Shown: positions 44,092 through 56,878, numbered from the stretch's first letter. The stretch is 64,000 bases of DNA from Astragalus membranaceus (GCA_039519185.1 CM076846.1:149744605-149808604), one strand, 5' to 3'. The notes: generated from the letters alone by a model not told the origin. Numbers and translations are program-made.

Positions 44092-45955
44092 AAGAAATAG
44101 ACGAAAAAAGAGAAAGACAAGCCAAGTAAGAGTTAGCTCGCTAGGTTGAAAACCCGAAAGGGCGGCCTAGGCAAAATCAGAGCGACCCGGTGGATTGAAA
44201 ACCCGCAAAGGGCGATCCAGGCAAAAATTAGGGTCAGAAAACTTGGGCATGAAAAGTAAAGAAAGGCATACAGCTCCTCTGAAGACTTGGATGAGGGAGT
44301 GATCAAGGTCAAGGACATAAATGTTTAGCACTGTTCCACAGAGACGGACAGTCAGAATTTAACTTCTCTCTTTTTTCGTGTCTTTTTATAGTTTAAACTT
44401 TCAAGTGTAATAAACAATCGGCGTAACTTCTTGTGCGACCGGTTTCCACATTAATAAAGTTCAACTTTCTCATATCTGTTCACTCTTTTATTTTCTGCTT
44501 TTTTCTGCTCAAAATAAACGTTTTATAATGATGGTGATGATGACCTGTAAAACATGTGCATAAATCATGGAGCATTACAATTATTGCAAAATCCCTAAAG
44601 GTCGCGAAAAAAAGCAATTCCCCAAAACCAGTTAATCATGCAAGAGAAAGCGATTGCACTCACGATTGCCTCCAAACGGCGAAGCCAAAGCCAACATGCA
44701 CCCGGCCCATGAGCCCCGCAATTCCAATGGGTTCCTCAGTCTCGTGCCATGAGTGTCGCGGGTTGGCTGAACCAGCAAAAAAATAAGCCAAAAGAGCAAA
44801 AGAGCAAAAGAAAAAACAAACGATCAGACAAAAGAAAGCTGATCAAAAAATGAAAAGCCAAGAAAAAAAAACAAACGATCAGAAAAAAGAAAGCTGATCA
44901 AAGAATGAAGAGCAAAAGAAAAAACAAACAGTCAGAAAAAAGAAAGCTGACAAAAGAAACGAAGAATCAAGAATAGCATCCCATTGCATTCATCATTCCA
45001 CTAAATCATCACACCGCATGCACTCACATGACATGCATTCGCATAAAGAACTTTGCATAGCATGCATTCATATTCCATGCACCATGTCTTGCATCTGCTA
45101 GCATGTGCAGGTGTCCTGGATCAGTGCAATGGCATTGATCATCAATCAGAGCAAGCTGAAGAAAGGTCCGCTAACCTGAGCAGACATCCTGGATCAGTGC
45201 AATGGCATTGATCATCAATCAGAGCAAGCTGAAGAAAGGTCCGCTAGCCTGAGCAGGCATCCTGGATCAGTGCAATGGTATTGATCATCGATCAAGAGAA
45301 AGCTGAAGAAAAGTCCGCTAACCTGAGCAGGCATCCTGGATTGGTGTGGAAGCATTGACCGACTAAAGGAAACCAACTGGATTTTGGAATCCCCTCTGGA
45401 CCCACGTGTCCCCAGCAAGATTGACTTCACCTTGTATTCGAGCTGCAGGTAAGTCCCCCTGACCTCAATGGGTCCAGTCGAAAAGGATAGCTGTGTTGGC
45501 CTAAAGCATGGCGCAGTCCTAGGGAAATATCGAGATCTAGACTTGATATAGTACCCTCCCCTTGTCGCTCGCAAGACCACCCCTTTGGATCCCACGTGCT
45601 CCCAGGCCCAAGTGCAAGCTCGGATCATTCGCGATTCGTTAAAAGGCTTTAGGCAGCCTCCGTCGCCGGCTTAACGAGGGCCGGCACCCTTTTTGCTTCC
45701 CTTTTTATTGCTTTCTTTATTGCTTTTTGCTAGCTTATTGAGGGTTGGCACCATTTAATTTCCTGCTTACTGAGAGTTGACGATTCATCCATTGCATTCA
45801 CCTCGGGCTAACACCCAATAAAAATAGAAAAAGAAAAAAGAGGAAAATTCGGGTTTCCCTAAGTAGACAAAATCGGTATAATTTCTGAATTCTTTATCTT
45901 CATTTTGCCTTGGAATATGTTTCGGCCAATTCATATTCCTCGTTAAAATTCAGAT
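44092..45955 (+). other. Element A 3' untranslated region
   Basis: About 1.9 kb without a convincing gene. It opens with two hairpin units sharing TTGAAAACCCG and AAAGGGCG but with different stems: CTAGG/CCTAG (44141-44170) and TGGAT/ATCCA (44191-44219). AT-rich repeats of about 55 bases with CAAACGATCAGA follow at about 44810-44960. Confidence 0.75.
45114..45340 (+). repeat. 73-base tandem repeats in element A 3' region
   Basis: TCCTGGATCAGTGCAATGG recurs at 45114, 45187 and 45260, with a diverged start at 45334. The unit also contains ATTGATCATCAATCA, GCAAGCTGAAGAAAG and GTCCGCTAACCTGAGCAG. Confidence 0.9.
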
Positions 45956-45968
45956 AAAGAGGGGCAGC
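45956..45968 (+). other. Element A polypurine tract
   Basis: AAAGAGGGGCAGC directly before the 3' LTR. Confidence 0.8.
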
Positions 45969-48900
45969 TGTCATACCCCAATTTTGTCCGGCTTAGGTCA
46001 AAACCCTAATTTTCCACAAAAAAATAAATAAATAAATTGAAGAATGAAGAGCATCATGCATTGCATTTTGGGTCCTAGAAGTCATTCCAAGGTCTTTAAA
46101 ATCATTTTTAGGGTTGGAATGCACTTTTTAGGCGAATTAGGGTTTTAGGGTCAAAAAGGGCATTTTGGTCTTTTTTCGCAAAAAGATGATTTTCTCGCCA
46201 AAAATGCACATCCACAAAAAGTACATTTTTATTCTATCAAGGATAATTTTTGTACAATTTTTTAGAAAAGAAAACCCTAGTCAAAATAATTAAAAATGTA
46301 TTTTTTCATTTTTAGTGCATAAGAAAATAAAAAAGGGACCATTAAATATTCCTCAATTCTTAAGTGACAATTTTTATTGTCATAGGTGACTAGAGGGAAT
46401 ATTTTATGGTGCCCAAAACCTTGTGACACATTTTCAATAGTTGCTTTCCCATTATTTCCCATGCCCAAAAATTTCAATTTCAAAAAAAACTCAAAAAAAG
46501 GGAAGTGTCCTCAATAAGACAAAAGACCAAAAAAACAAGTTTTTTTTCTCTCTTCCTCCCCCCACCTACGAATTCTCTCTCCCTCTCTCTCCAATTTCTT
46601 CCACACTCTTCCATTATACCCTCTTTGGTAAATTACTCCACTCACTTACACTAACCTATTCATAAGAAAACCCAAATTTCCCTCTTTGGTAACAATTCTT
46701 CTCTAAAATGCCCTTAACCCTACCTCACATAAAATATCTCTTCCAAAATAAGAAATTCATTTTTTCTTTTCTTTTTTTACCCTCTAACTTTCGCCCCCCA
46801 CTCTCTCACTGTCACATTTTGTGTTTTCTTCCTACCCTCAATCCATATGAGGATCAATCCTAACCCTCCATTTAATTTTAAGACTCAATCCTAGAGCTCA
46901 TCAAAATCACAAAGACTAAACTACCCTTAGACCTAGTTTCATCCTATAAATACTCCCTCATTCCCACACCTAAGGATCCTCTCTTTTTGCTTCTCATAAG
47001 CCTCTCATTCTCCTACACAAAACCCTAGCACACCCCCTCTCCCTCTCCTCACCAAAACCGTAGCCCCTCCTCCCCTCTTCCATATATTTTCTTCAAAAAT
47101 CAACCACCAAATCCTCCATTTCTTGTTAGATCACCATCTTTCCTTCCATTCTCCTCAAGGTTGCATCATCAAATTGCTAGGAGCTAGTAATTTTTGAGTT
47201 TATCATCTCCTTCTTCATTTCATTGTAGTTTTGAGGTAATTCTTGGAGCTTTGCACCTCATATTTAATTTTCTTGCATAATTTCTCCTCTACTCCAAACT
47301 CCTTCTTGATTGTTGTTTGCTTTGAGGATCCATTTCAAACATTTTGACAAAGACTTAGGGAGCTTTGGGTGTTTGAGATGGGTCCTTGGCCTTGAAGGAG
47401 TTATTCTTCTACTTGAATAATTTCCCTTGCATCTTTACATATTTTGCACTAGATTTCATAAATAAAGTTGTTGTTTATAGGCTTTAGTATTTCGCATATC
47501 ATAAAAAAAATTAGGGTTGATATGATTTTGTTGTGCTTCCTTGCTTAATCATATAAATCCCTGCAAAAAATAGATCTATGTTGCTTAGTGTTGATTTTGG
47601 TGTTTTCTTTATTAAATAAAATGTGGATCTATGTTTCCTTTGGTTCACATGCTTATAGATCTAAAAATATTTCCAAGTTGATTTTGTTGTTGTTCTTTGT
47701 TTAGTGATGTTTAATCTTGTTATTAGTATTTCATTTTAGTGTTAAATGTTACTTTTGTTGTTTGATGATTTAGCAATATGATTCCCACTAGTGCCTAGTG
47801 CACCTTGACCTAAGTGGTGAAGATTGCTAGAAATGACTCAATTTAGTTTATGTGTCCATTCATTTTTGTGTCTTAATTTGCTTGTTGTAAATTGTTGATG
47901 ATAGGCAAGTTGATTCCCACTAGTGCCTAGTGCACTTTGCTCAAAGTGGGAGGATTGCTCTAGGTGATTCAACTTATTTGTGTGTTTAGTTAATCTTTGC
48001 ATTTTAATTTGCTTATTGTTCATTGTTGATGATAGGCAAGTTGATTCCCACTAGTGCCTAGTGCACTTTGCTCAAAGTGGGAGGATTGCTCTAGGTGATT
48101 CAACTTATTTGTGTGTTTAGTTAATCTTTGCATTTTAATTTGCTTATTGTTCATTGTTGATGATAGGCAAGTTGATTCTCACTAGTGCCTAGTGCACTTT
48201 GCTCAAAGTGGGAGGATTGCTCTAGGTGATTCAACTTATTTGTTGTGTTTAGTTAATCTTTGCATTTTAGATTGCTTATTGCTCATTGTTGATGATAGGC
48301 AAGTTGATTCTCACTAGTGCCTAGTGCACTTTCCTCAAAGTGAGAGGATTGCTCTATGTGATTCAATTTGGTTTTAAGTGTTTATTTATTTTTTACCTTT
48401 TTACTTTACCATTCATTAACTTTTTACCAAAACATAAAAATATTTTACTACTTTGGTTTTTACTACTTCATTAATTTTTTACTAAAACATAAAAAGATTT
48501 TACCACTTCCCATTTACCTCATGCATTTTTACTTTACCATCTCATTAAATAATTACCATTCACTTCATGCATTTTTACTTTACCATCTCATTAAATAATT
48601 ACCATTTACTTCATGCATTTTTACTTTACTTTTCACTAACTTCTTACTTAAAGTTTTACAACTTATCAACTTGCAAAAATACCCAAAACATTTTCACATT
48701 CATGCATCTTCATTCCTACCTAGTTTATGTGACACTCTCTTGCATCCTCTTATGCATCCTTGTATGCCATCCATTCATAAATAAAGTGTTATGCATCCAT
48801 TCCTTGTACACTCATGCACTTACATGCTTACCTAATCATGCATCCTTGCTTACATATTCAATCATTCAACTTAGAATACTCTATGTTTACAATCAATTGT

Positions 48901-50043
48901 ATTCACTTGTTCTTGATGCCATGTAAATGTCTTGACTTGATTGTGTGCCCTCCTCTCCACTTGTATGACCTCCTAATGGAGACGTAAGTCTACATGCATG
49001 TTGTAGCATAGAGCCATTAGGGTAAATACAATCCATCTTGCACACACACAATTACTTTGAGAACTTTGTTTTGCATCTTTAATAATTGAACCCTTTGATT
49101 GTATGGACATGTTTAATCTTGGTTAATGAATGATATGTTCATGTTTGCCTGAGTATTATTCATTCATTTGCATTTGGTTATGGATTTAGAATTGACTTGA
49201 AATGTTCTACTTCTTTTCTAAAACCCATTTCCTAAAATCATTTCAAAAACAAAAAGAAACTTTTACTTTCAAAACAAAAATAAATCAATCGTCATTAAAC
49301 ACCAATCGCGCCGTTGCCGATTAGGTCGTTAATGATGATGTTGTTTTCAAAAAGAGTTAGTAGCGAGATCATTCTAACCGTTGTTGTTCGGTCTTCGCAA
49401 AAGCTCTATCCCATTTTCAAAAACTTATTCATTTCCCAAAAATAAGTCAATTGTCATTAAACACCAATCGCGCCGTTGCCGATTAGGTCGTTAATGATGA
49501 TGTTGTTTTCAAAAGGAGTTAGTAGCGAGACCATTCTAACCGTTGTTGTTCGGTCTTCGCGAAAGCTCAATCCTTTTTCAAAACCCAAAACCGAGAACTA
49601 CGTAGCTTTGATCCCTCTTCCAGTGAGGGTACGTAGGAGCGGGGTCCTGTCCTGTCAAGCATGCTCTTAAAAAATCTTTGTTTTGTCCTGATTTTCAAAG
49701 ATAACCAAAAATATTCTTCTTCCCTCCTGTTTTCAATAAAACGAACCTTAAAGAAAAGAAAAGAAAAGAAGTAGAACAAATTGCTTTCAACTCGAACTTT
49801 TGTCTAAACCACACATCAAGTTAATGGTTCCCTTTCGGTAGAAAGGAGGCACGGGGTGCTAATACCTTCCCCGTACCTAACCGACCCCCGAACCTACATC
49901 TCTAGTTTTCAAAAGACCATCCGCCTTGTTTAAAAGACCTTTTTTCAATGTTTTGGTCTTAAAATTAAAATATTGGTGGCGGCTCCAAACTCTTTCCACG
50001 TTGTCAAACGAAAAGTCCCAAACCGGATTTTTCGGGTGCAACA
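45969..50043 (+). repeat. Element A 3' LTR, intact (4075 bases)
   Basis: Uninterrupted LTR from TGTCATACCCC to GGGTGCAACA. It preserves the empty sites of the CACTA and B insertions (CTCAT at 48541-48545) and the 212 bases lost from the 5' LTR (48546-48757). It carries the 131-base array at about 47778-48362, class I-like hairpins at about 49290-49565 and a class II hairpin from about 49598. High similarity to the 5' LTR means element A is also fairly young. Confidence 0.95.
46945..46952 (+). promoter_or_regulatory. TATA box in element A 3' LTR
   Basis: TATAAATA, the same position in the LTR as 15058-15065. From here transcription would read out into the PF04195 gene. Confidence 0.55.
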
Positions 50044-50048
50044 GGTGT

Positions 50049-52018
50049 CAGAAACATTGAGGGAGATTCAGTCCGTTTACCGGGCCGGAGATGACTTGAG
50101 CCACATCGTCCACCGGATTTCTAGAAAAGAAAATCAACTATGGAGCATGGAGGGAATGGTCGAGGGTCAACATGTAGCAATTTGGCCGAAAGCTTTGAAG
50201 TTCGTCATGTACGGAGTGACGATCTTTGACATGAAGATCACCCCTCCATTTACCGCCTTTCAGGAAGAGGCCTTGGGGATTCTGAACCTCGCCCCCTCCC
50301 AGCTTCACCCCAACTCGTGGGCATTCTTGCGGGCCTTCGAGCTGATGTGCATTCACTTGGAGAGGCCTATATCCTCTGATCTGTTCTTTTATCTCTTCGA
50401 GGACAACCGGAGGCACGAGGACGGGACCAAGGATCGGTGGGAACATGTGAGCTTCCGGGCTAGGCGGAGCCTTAAAATTTTTATGCCGTATTCCGATTCT
50501 CTGAAAAATTGGAAAAACAAATACTTCTTCGTCGGGCCTGTGAATGAGGAGGCCGTGAGTTATGTCGAAAAGTACGGTGCTGATGGGGAATCCTTGGAGT
50601 CCACCAAGTTCCAAATAGAGTGGTCCCTCTCTCATTTCAATCGGCGACCTCATGCGTACACTGTCAGCTTAACCAGGTTAACTCCCATGGATCAGGAGTC
50701 TTTGGCGATCCTGACCAATTTTGCCGACCTGATCCCCTACCGGGATCCCAAGAAATTCGAAATTGATGTAGCCCGACTGGTCGGGGCGGGCTCTAGGTCC
50801 CAAGTGATGGTCGTGCTTGGTAGGTTTGATAGCTGATGTCATTAGTTTTTAATTGGCGCTTTTTTCTAACATTCCTTCTATTCTTTGCTTCGCAGATAGC
50901 ATGGGTACTGACAAATTCTCTCGCTTGAAGGCGGTCGCGGAGAGGAGAGCCAGGGCCCAGCAGAATCCTCAACCCACTCCTCCTCGGAATGAGCCGCTGC
51001 ATGCCGTTCCGCTCAACACTGTCACCGTGGCTAGCATGGCTAGTGTTGAAGATCTGACCACTGATCTGCAACATCGGAAAAGGCAGCGCCCTTTGCCGCA
51101 GGAAGATCCTGCCTCTGCATCTCGGGCCCCAGAAAAAGGGGTGCAGACTGGGGAGGCCGGTTCCCCTCGAGCTTCAAAGAAAAGTCGCCACTGGAAGCAT
51201 AAAGCTTCGAGATCTTCTGGTATCTCGATAGATGGCGAGTTTTTGAAGAAGCACTTAGAGGATTGCCGGGTCGATCCGGTGGAAGCCGCTGCCAGGCTGT
51301 TTCGGCATCTGGCCGACGTTTCCAAATTTCAAAGGGCGGAGGTTGAGAGCCAGGCCAAAGGTAAATAGAACGGTTTTACTGCCTTGATTTTGCTTTGGGT
51401 AGTTCCTAACTTAACTTCCTTATTTCCACAATTTCAGGGGCCTTGGCGGAGAGGGATGCTGAAAAGGATCTCCGAGCTGAGCTGCAGCAAAAGTATGAGT
51501 CCCTGTCATCGACTCTCGTGAAGACCCAGGAAGATCTGTCCACAATCCAGGCAGAGAGGAAAAAACTTGAGGAGGAGAGGGACTATGCTCTTAATCAAAA
51601 GAAAGAAATCGAGTTTCGACTTTCCGAGCTTGAGAGCCAAGAAAGGCATACTGTGGAGGTGGTTGCCTCGTTGCGGGCCCGGATTTCTGAGCTTGAAGCT
51701 GAGATTCGTAAAGCTGGACAGATCAGGGCTGGGATCAGCACAGATCCTTCGCTCCGGGTTACCGAACTGGAAGAGGAACTTAGGGAAGCTCGCAAGAAGA
51801 CCCGAGACGCCGAGCTCGAAATGATCGAGGTGGCTGGCATGGCTGTCGAGGTGGCTGCGGAGAGCTTTGAAAAAGCGCTAGCTCAGATTGCTGTGATTCA
51901 CCCTTCTCTGTCTCTAGACCGGGGGGGTCTGAGTGTGGACCACACTGTGGAAGGTGGGCAAATTGTTAAGATCAAATCTGGCTCTGAGGAGCGTGAAATT
52001 GTTTACCCTCCCCCCTAG
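50049..52018 (+). pseudogene. PF04195 putative gypsy-type transposon protein, main part
   Basis: Distal part of the gene begun at 13671. Exon a (50049-50819) carries the PF04195-type region: SETLREIQSVYRAGDDLSH, WPKALKFVMYGVTIFDMKI, PPFTAFQEEALGILNLAPSQ and NSWAFLRAFELMCIHL. Introns of 76 bases (50820-50895) and 77 bases (51361-51437) have GT-AG ends and join in frame (VVL-DSMGTDKFSRLK and AK-GALAERD). Exon b (50896-51360) is basic and disordered (SRASKKSRHWKHKA type). Exon c (51438-52018) is a long coiled coil rich in Glu, Lys and Leu, ending VYPPP. The frame is intact here; only the separated N-terminal part has a frameshift. Function of the family is unknown. Confidence 0.8.
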
Positions 52019-52365
52019 GGCCTGTCTTGAGAGTGTTTTTCTCGTAGATTAATTTTTGGGTTCCGGGTGGAACCGGTGGTGAGGAGAGTCCCGGGTTCCA
52101 GCGGAATCGGAGTTTGTAATATTTTGTAACCTTTTTGTAATGCTCATTTAATTGTACGTTATTCTGGTTTTATGTATCTAGGCCTCGGTTTACTCCGTTG
52201 GTTAAATTTATGCACTTGCGTTTTAATTCGCTCAAGTGGTGGACGTCACCTTTGGGGTAGTTTACCGGGACTCGGCCCAGATCGAACTCGCCCCTTAGGG
52301 TAGTGGCAACCTCGGTCAGCTAGTGCGTTCGTTTTTTACGTTGACCACGCGACGCATGTCGCCTT
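52019..52365 (+). other. Downstream region of the PF04195-type gene
   Basis: Likely 3' untranslated sequence with a TTTGTAATATTTTGTAAC stretch suited to polyadenylation, then GC-richer sequence. No gene is seen. The Athila-like element starts at 52366; GCCTT (52361-52365) would be its left target sequence. Confidence 0.5.
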
Positions 52366-54009
52366 TGATAGCCCCGCAAGTGCACGGGTCGTATCGCGTA
52401 ATAAAAGAGTATCGGTCCACAGGGAGAGCCTAAGTGAATACCAATTTAATTTTTCAAAGTTGATTAACTGAAAAGAAAGTGTTTTTAGAAAGAATGAATG
52501 TTTTAGTAAAATCTACTCACTCATGATCATTGTAGACAAAAGAGGAGAAAAGAAAATAAGAAAAGAAAACATAAGGTTTAAATAGCGAGAAAATAAAAGA
52601 AAGCGGTAAAGTGCAAAATTATAAATAGCGGAATTGTAAATGACAAGAAACTAAATTGCTTGAAAAGTAAATTGCCAGTAATTTACTTGACTTGCCAGTA
52701 ATTTACTTGACTTGCCAGTAGTTTACTTGACTTGGAAATTTAAAGGGCAAAAAAGTAAATAACAAGGAAAATAAAAGAGCGAAAAAGTAAAGAGCGAAAA
52801 GTAAAGAGCGAGAAATTAAATAGCAATGAAAGTAAATGACTTGGAAAATAAAAGGGCAAGAAAGTAAATAGCAGGGAAAATAAAAGAGCGAAAAAGTAAA
52901 GAGCGAAAAGTAAAGAGCGAGAAAGTAAAGAGCGAGCATTTAAATAGCAATGAAAGTAAATGACTTGGAAAATAAAGGGGCAAGAAAGTAAATAGCAGGG
53001 AAAATAAAAGAGCGAAAAAGTAAAGAGCGAAAAGTAAAGAGCGAGAAAGTAAAGAGCGAGAAATTAAAGGGGCAATAAAGTAAATAAGCAAGAATCATAA
53101 AAACATGAAGAGTAAATTGAAGTCATGAATCTTTAGAGAGCCTTTGTCATTGATTTTCTAACAAAATTCAAGCTTAGTTACAAGTGAGGATCAAGCCTCT
53201 ATTTATAGGAAAATATTAGGTCTAAGGCACTTGAGAGGAGGGGCAAAATGGTCATAAAAAAGTGGCAAATCAAGTGGCAAGGGAAAGCCATCAGCAAGTG
53301 GGTGCAGCCAAAATTGACTTGTCTGGTGCCAGGGTCGTGCGCCCATGTGCCTGGGTCGTGCGCCCTGGCCAGTCAATTTTGGCTGCTCTGCGCCAGTTTT
53401 GCACTAGGGTCGTGCGCCTATGGTGCCAGGGTCGTGCGCCATGTGCTGGAAACAGCTGTTCTGCGTTGCTGGCAAGCATGGGTCGTGTGCCTATGTGCCA
53501 GGGTCGTGCGCCTTGTTCTGCCAAAATGGGCCATTTTCAGTTGAAAACACGCACGGGTCGTGCGTGGTGCACCCAGGGTCGTGCGCAGGCTCTGCGCCAG
53601 TTTTTACCAGGGTCGTGCGCCTATCTGCCAGGGTCGTGCGCCAGTTTTGCACTAGGGTCGTGCAACATGTGCCAGGGTCGTGCGCAGGCTCTGCGCCAGT
53701 TTTTGCTGCTTGGCGCCCTTGGCGCCCTGTGCTGCGCCAGTTTTGCTGCTTGGCGCCCTTGGCCAGTTTTCGGTTTTTGGGGCCCTTGGCGCCCATGAGG
53801 GTGTCTAGTGCTTTAAAAATTGCTCCTCCTCAAATATTTCCTTTTTTCTTCATTTTAGCTCATATTTTCTCTTTTGCTCCAAAATAAAACCTGAAAATAA
53901 AAAGCAAACATATGTAGTAAAATAGTTCAAAGATATAAAATATAATTAAAATACCTTAAAAAACTTAATGAAAATAACTATTAAAAAGACTCTAAAAATA
54001 GACTTATCA
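52366..54009 (-). repeat. Athila-like 3' LTR (left, 1644 bases)
   Basis: Bounded by TGATAGCCCC and CTTATCA. It contains three copies of GCCAGTAATTTACTTGACTT or variants (52672-52733), purine-rich tandem repeats of about 120 bases with AGAGCGAAAAGTAAAGAGCG (52740-53090), and a GC-rich block with about ten GGGTCGTGCGC motifs (53330-53700). Open frames in that block are repeat artefacts. Confidence 0.9.
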
Positions 54010-54021
54010 AACTCCCCCACG
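54010..54021 (-). other. Polypurine tract of the Athila-like element
   Basis: On the minus strand CGTGGGGGAGTT directly precedes the 3' LTR. Confidence 0.75.
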
Positions 54022-55010
54022 CTTGAACCTTTGCTTGTCCTCAAGCAAAAACAGTGTAAATCCTTAGGCCGATTCTGAAGGAAAATTATTTTCACATCGA
54101 ATCATTAAGCGAACTGTGGGGCAATTCCAACACTTCGGTTTGAGAACTACTATCCGGGCTTCTTGTGGAATTGGGAGACAAATTTAAAGTATCAATACAT
54201 TAGAGAGGATATCAATGTCATCATAGAACCGGTTCCCCAGCATTCTTAAGTTTGGGTCCTCCATTCACTAAGACCGGGTCTCAAAGGAGGGTCTTTATAC
54301 GTTGGGTATTCAAGCAATATTTCTTTTTCTTTTTCTTTGATTGTATATGCTAACCATTCATTTTGACATTTAAAATGCACCAATTTTTGCATTTTGAATT
54401 GGTTTTGCAAATTTTTTTTTTTTTTGAATACCCCAACTCAGACGTTTTTCTCCAGTAACCGCGCATCCAGTGAATGTCACCAAGAGAACCAGGTCACTAG
54501 TTTCTTTTCAGTCCTTCTAATTGTATTAACAACTGAAAACAGTCTCAGTAGTGTGTGTGTGAAAAAGCCCTAGAGGTAGAAATCGAACCACGATACAATT
54601 TTTGTTGCTCCCAACCAGTCCACCTAGATGATTGCTAATGAAAGATTGAAAAATTATTTTTGTCCAGAAAAGGCTTATCTAAAACATGCTTTAGGGTTCA
54701 CTAAGTTTCGTGATGGAGGGATGGAGGGAGCAGATACAACTCAAAGTACAAAAAGATAAAAACTCGGCAAAGCAATAAAGACATTCCTAATACGAGTAAT
54801 AAAATACCCCCCCCCATGCTTGGACTAGGCATTGTCCTCAATGATTTTTCAAATTAAACAAAAAAGGGTTTAGGAGAGCTCACCTGGCTGTCTGGTTCAG
54901 GATACTCGGCCCCGGGGTATTTTATTTTTCAACAAATCAAAAAATACATTAAGCCGTGGGTTGCCTCCCACGCAGTGCTCTTTTATGGTCATTAGCTTGA
55001 CCTTTTCCCT
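54022..55010 (-). other. 3' region of the Athila-like element, no pol
   Basis: About 1 kb between the end of gag and the polypurine tract, where an autonomous Athila would carry protease, RT, RNase H, integrase and a further frame. No domain is recognisable. Confidence 0.7.
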
Positions 55011-56766
55011 TTATAAAGTTATTCCTGGGTCCCATTGCTTGAAGCATAGAGACCAAGTGACATATGAAGAATGAAAGCATATTCCTAGATCCCATGGCTT
55101 GTAAAATGGAAGTTGTGTAAGCAATAAGATCTTTCTTACAATTCCCCCCAGATCAAAAGTTATTTTCTTCACAAAGGAAGGTGAAAAGTAAGATAAAGGA
55201 GATGGCTTGTAAGGTGGTGGGGGGATGTATGGTTCTTTTCTTTCTTTTTCTGGTTCCTTCTCTTTTTCTTTCTCTTCTTGCTCACAAGGTAAATTATGTT
55301 TTTCACTCACAATTTTTTCTTGGTTTGCTTTTGGTTCCTCTAATTGTTTTTCGCTTCTAAGGGTGACAGCATATATTTGGCCATTTAGATTTTGTTCAGA
55401 CTGTTCAGGAAATACCCCCGAAGATTTAGAGGATGAAGCCACCTGTGTTGCTACTTGAGTTATTTGATTTTCAAGCATTTTATTATGAGTGGTAATAGAG
55501 TCGACTTTTGATACCAATTTGATAAGTGTGTCATTCAAATAACCAGTTTGATTTTTGAATTCTTCATTTTGTTTTGTTTGAGATGACACAAATTTTTCCA
55601 TCAAAAATTCCAAGTTCGACTTCTGCGGGTTGTTTTTTGGGTTGTTAAAAACCCTTTGATTTTGAAAGACAGGAGGTGGTCTAGGTGCTGGATTGGGTGG
55701 AGGATTTTTATAAGAAAAATTTGGATGATTCCTCCACCCAGGATTATAAGTATTTGAAAATGGATCTTCCTTTTGAGCATAGTTAATATGCTCGTTTCCA
55801 GCACTAGATGCCTCAAGCTGGCATTCAGCTCCAATATGGCCAACAACCCCACATAATTCACATGGTGGAGTAATAGGAGAAGAAGTTTGTGAGACCGACA
55901 CTTACATTTAATTTTTCAAATTTTTGAAAAAGTGCGTCCACTTTTGAGGTAAGATGATCAACAACAGATATTTCATACTTACCTGGCTCTTTTGATGTGG
56001 CTGGTTTATTCGTTATGGCTCTCTCACTTGTCCACTGACAATGGTTTTGAGCCATATCTTCAACGAGTGCATAAGCTTCGGTAAAATTTTTGTTCATTAA
56101 AGCTCCACCTGCAGCTGCATCAATAGTCATTCTTGTTGCATATTGTAATCCATTATAAAAAGTGTGAACAACAAGCCATTTCTCTAGTCCATGATGGGGG
56201 CATAGCCTTAACATTTCTTTGAAACGTTCCCAAGCATCATAAAGAGATTCCCCGTCGTTTTGAGAAAATCGAGTAATTTGATTTCTCATTTGAGCTGTCT
56301 TACTCGGGGGAAAGAATTTAGCAAGAAAAGCTTGTTTTAGCTGGTCCCAGCTGGTAATGGATTCCGAAGGCAAAGAATGTAGCCATGCTCTAGCTCTATC
56401 CCTTAATGAAAAAGGGAAGAGTTTTAGTCTTATGGCATCCGGAGGTACCCCGTTTAATTTAAGAGTTCCACAGTATTCAAGAAAAATTGAAATATGAAGA
56501 TTTGGGTCCTCCGTGGGAGAACCAGAAAATTGGTTTTGTTGTACCATCGAAAGCAGAGATGTTTTGAGTTCAAAATTATTTGCTTCCACATTTGGATGTA
56601 CAATGGCAGCCGATGGCTCTGCTGAAGGTGTTGCGTACTCTTTGAGAGCACGATTTTCATTAGCCGCCATTTGGTTATCGGGAATTTCTCTCCTCCTTCT
56701 ATGTAAGAACCTTTCGATTTCGGAAATTTGTTGAACAGTTTCACCGAAACTTCTGGTTCTTCGCAT
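55011..56766 (-). pseudogene. Athila-like gag, frameshifted
   Basis: Gag of an Athila-clade element. The first frame (56766 to 55858) starts MRRTRSFGETVQQISEIE and holds the core: DPNLHISIFLEYCGTLKLNG, FSLRDRARAWLHSLPSESI, FFPPSKTAQMRNQITRFSQN and YDAWERFKEMLRLCPHHGLE. A frameshift near 55890 moves to the second frame, which has the zinc knuckle CELCGVVGHIGAEC, an asparagine- and proline-rich linker, a Lys/Glu-rich segment and SYFSPSFVKK. The frame ends at 55011 with sequence unlike pol, so pol was lost by deletion. Confidence 0.9.
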
Positions 56767-56853
56767 TCGAGGGACAAGAGAAGAAAAAGTAAAAATAAAG
56801 AAAATAAAATTTCAGTCTAACCGGTTTCGAAAAACTTAATCAATATCACTGCC

Positions 56854-56871
56854 TCCCCGGCAACAGCGCCA
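56854..56871 (-). other. Primer binding site of the Athila-like element (Asp tRNA type)
   Basis: On the minus strand TGGCGCTGTTGCCGGGGA, seven bases inside the LTR end. It fits the 3' end of plant aspartate tRNA with one mismatch; the tRNA sequence is from memory. Confidence 0.75.
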
Positions 56872-56878
56872 AAAAACT

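Larger units (their letters stand above)
14084..50043 (+). mobile_element. Element A: Tat/Ogre-like Ty3/gypsy retrotransposon with nested insertions
   Basis: A 35,960-base block starting TGTCATACCCC and ending GGGTGCAACA, flanked by the 5-base target duplication GGTGT (14079-14083 and 50044-50048). After removal of the nested elements it has a 5' LTR, an Arg-tRNA primer site, leader, gag, RT-RNase H, integrase, a long 3' untranslated region, polypurine tract and 3' LTR. Tat clade is supported by the second RNase H, the YVDDMIAKS RT box, 4-kb LTRs and the primer site. Nested inside are a CACTA element, element B and Tekay element C. The reading frame of the interrupted PF04195 gene is continuous when the block and one target copy are removed. 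Confidence 0.93.

Noticed and set aside
53262..53887. Open frames of 98-178 codons in the GTGCGCC-rich block
   Set aside because: They are translations of a short tandem motif inside an LTR with no domain similarity.
54786..55010. Possible host gene next to the Athila-like gag
   Set aside because: It lies between gag and the polypurine tract inside the LTR pair, so it belongs to the element; no domain is seen.
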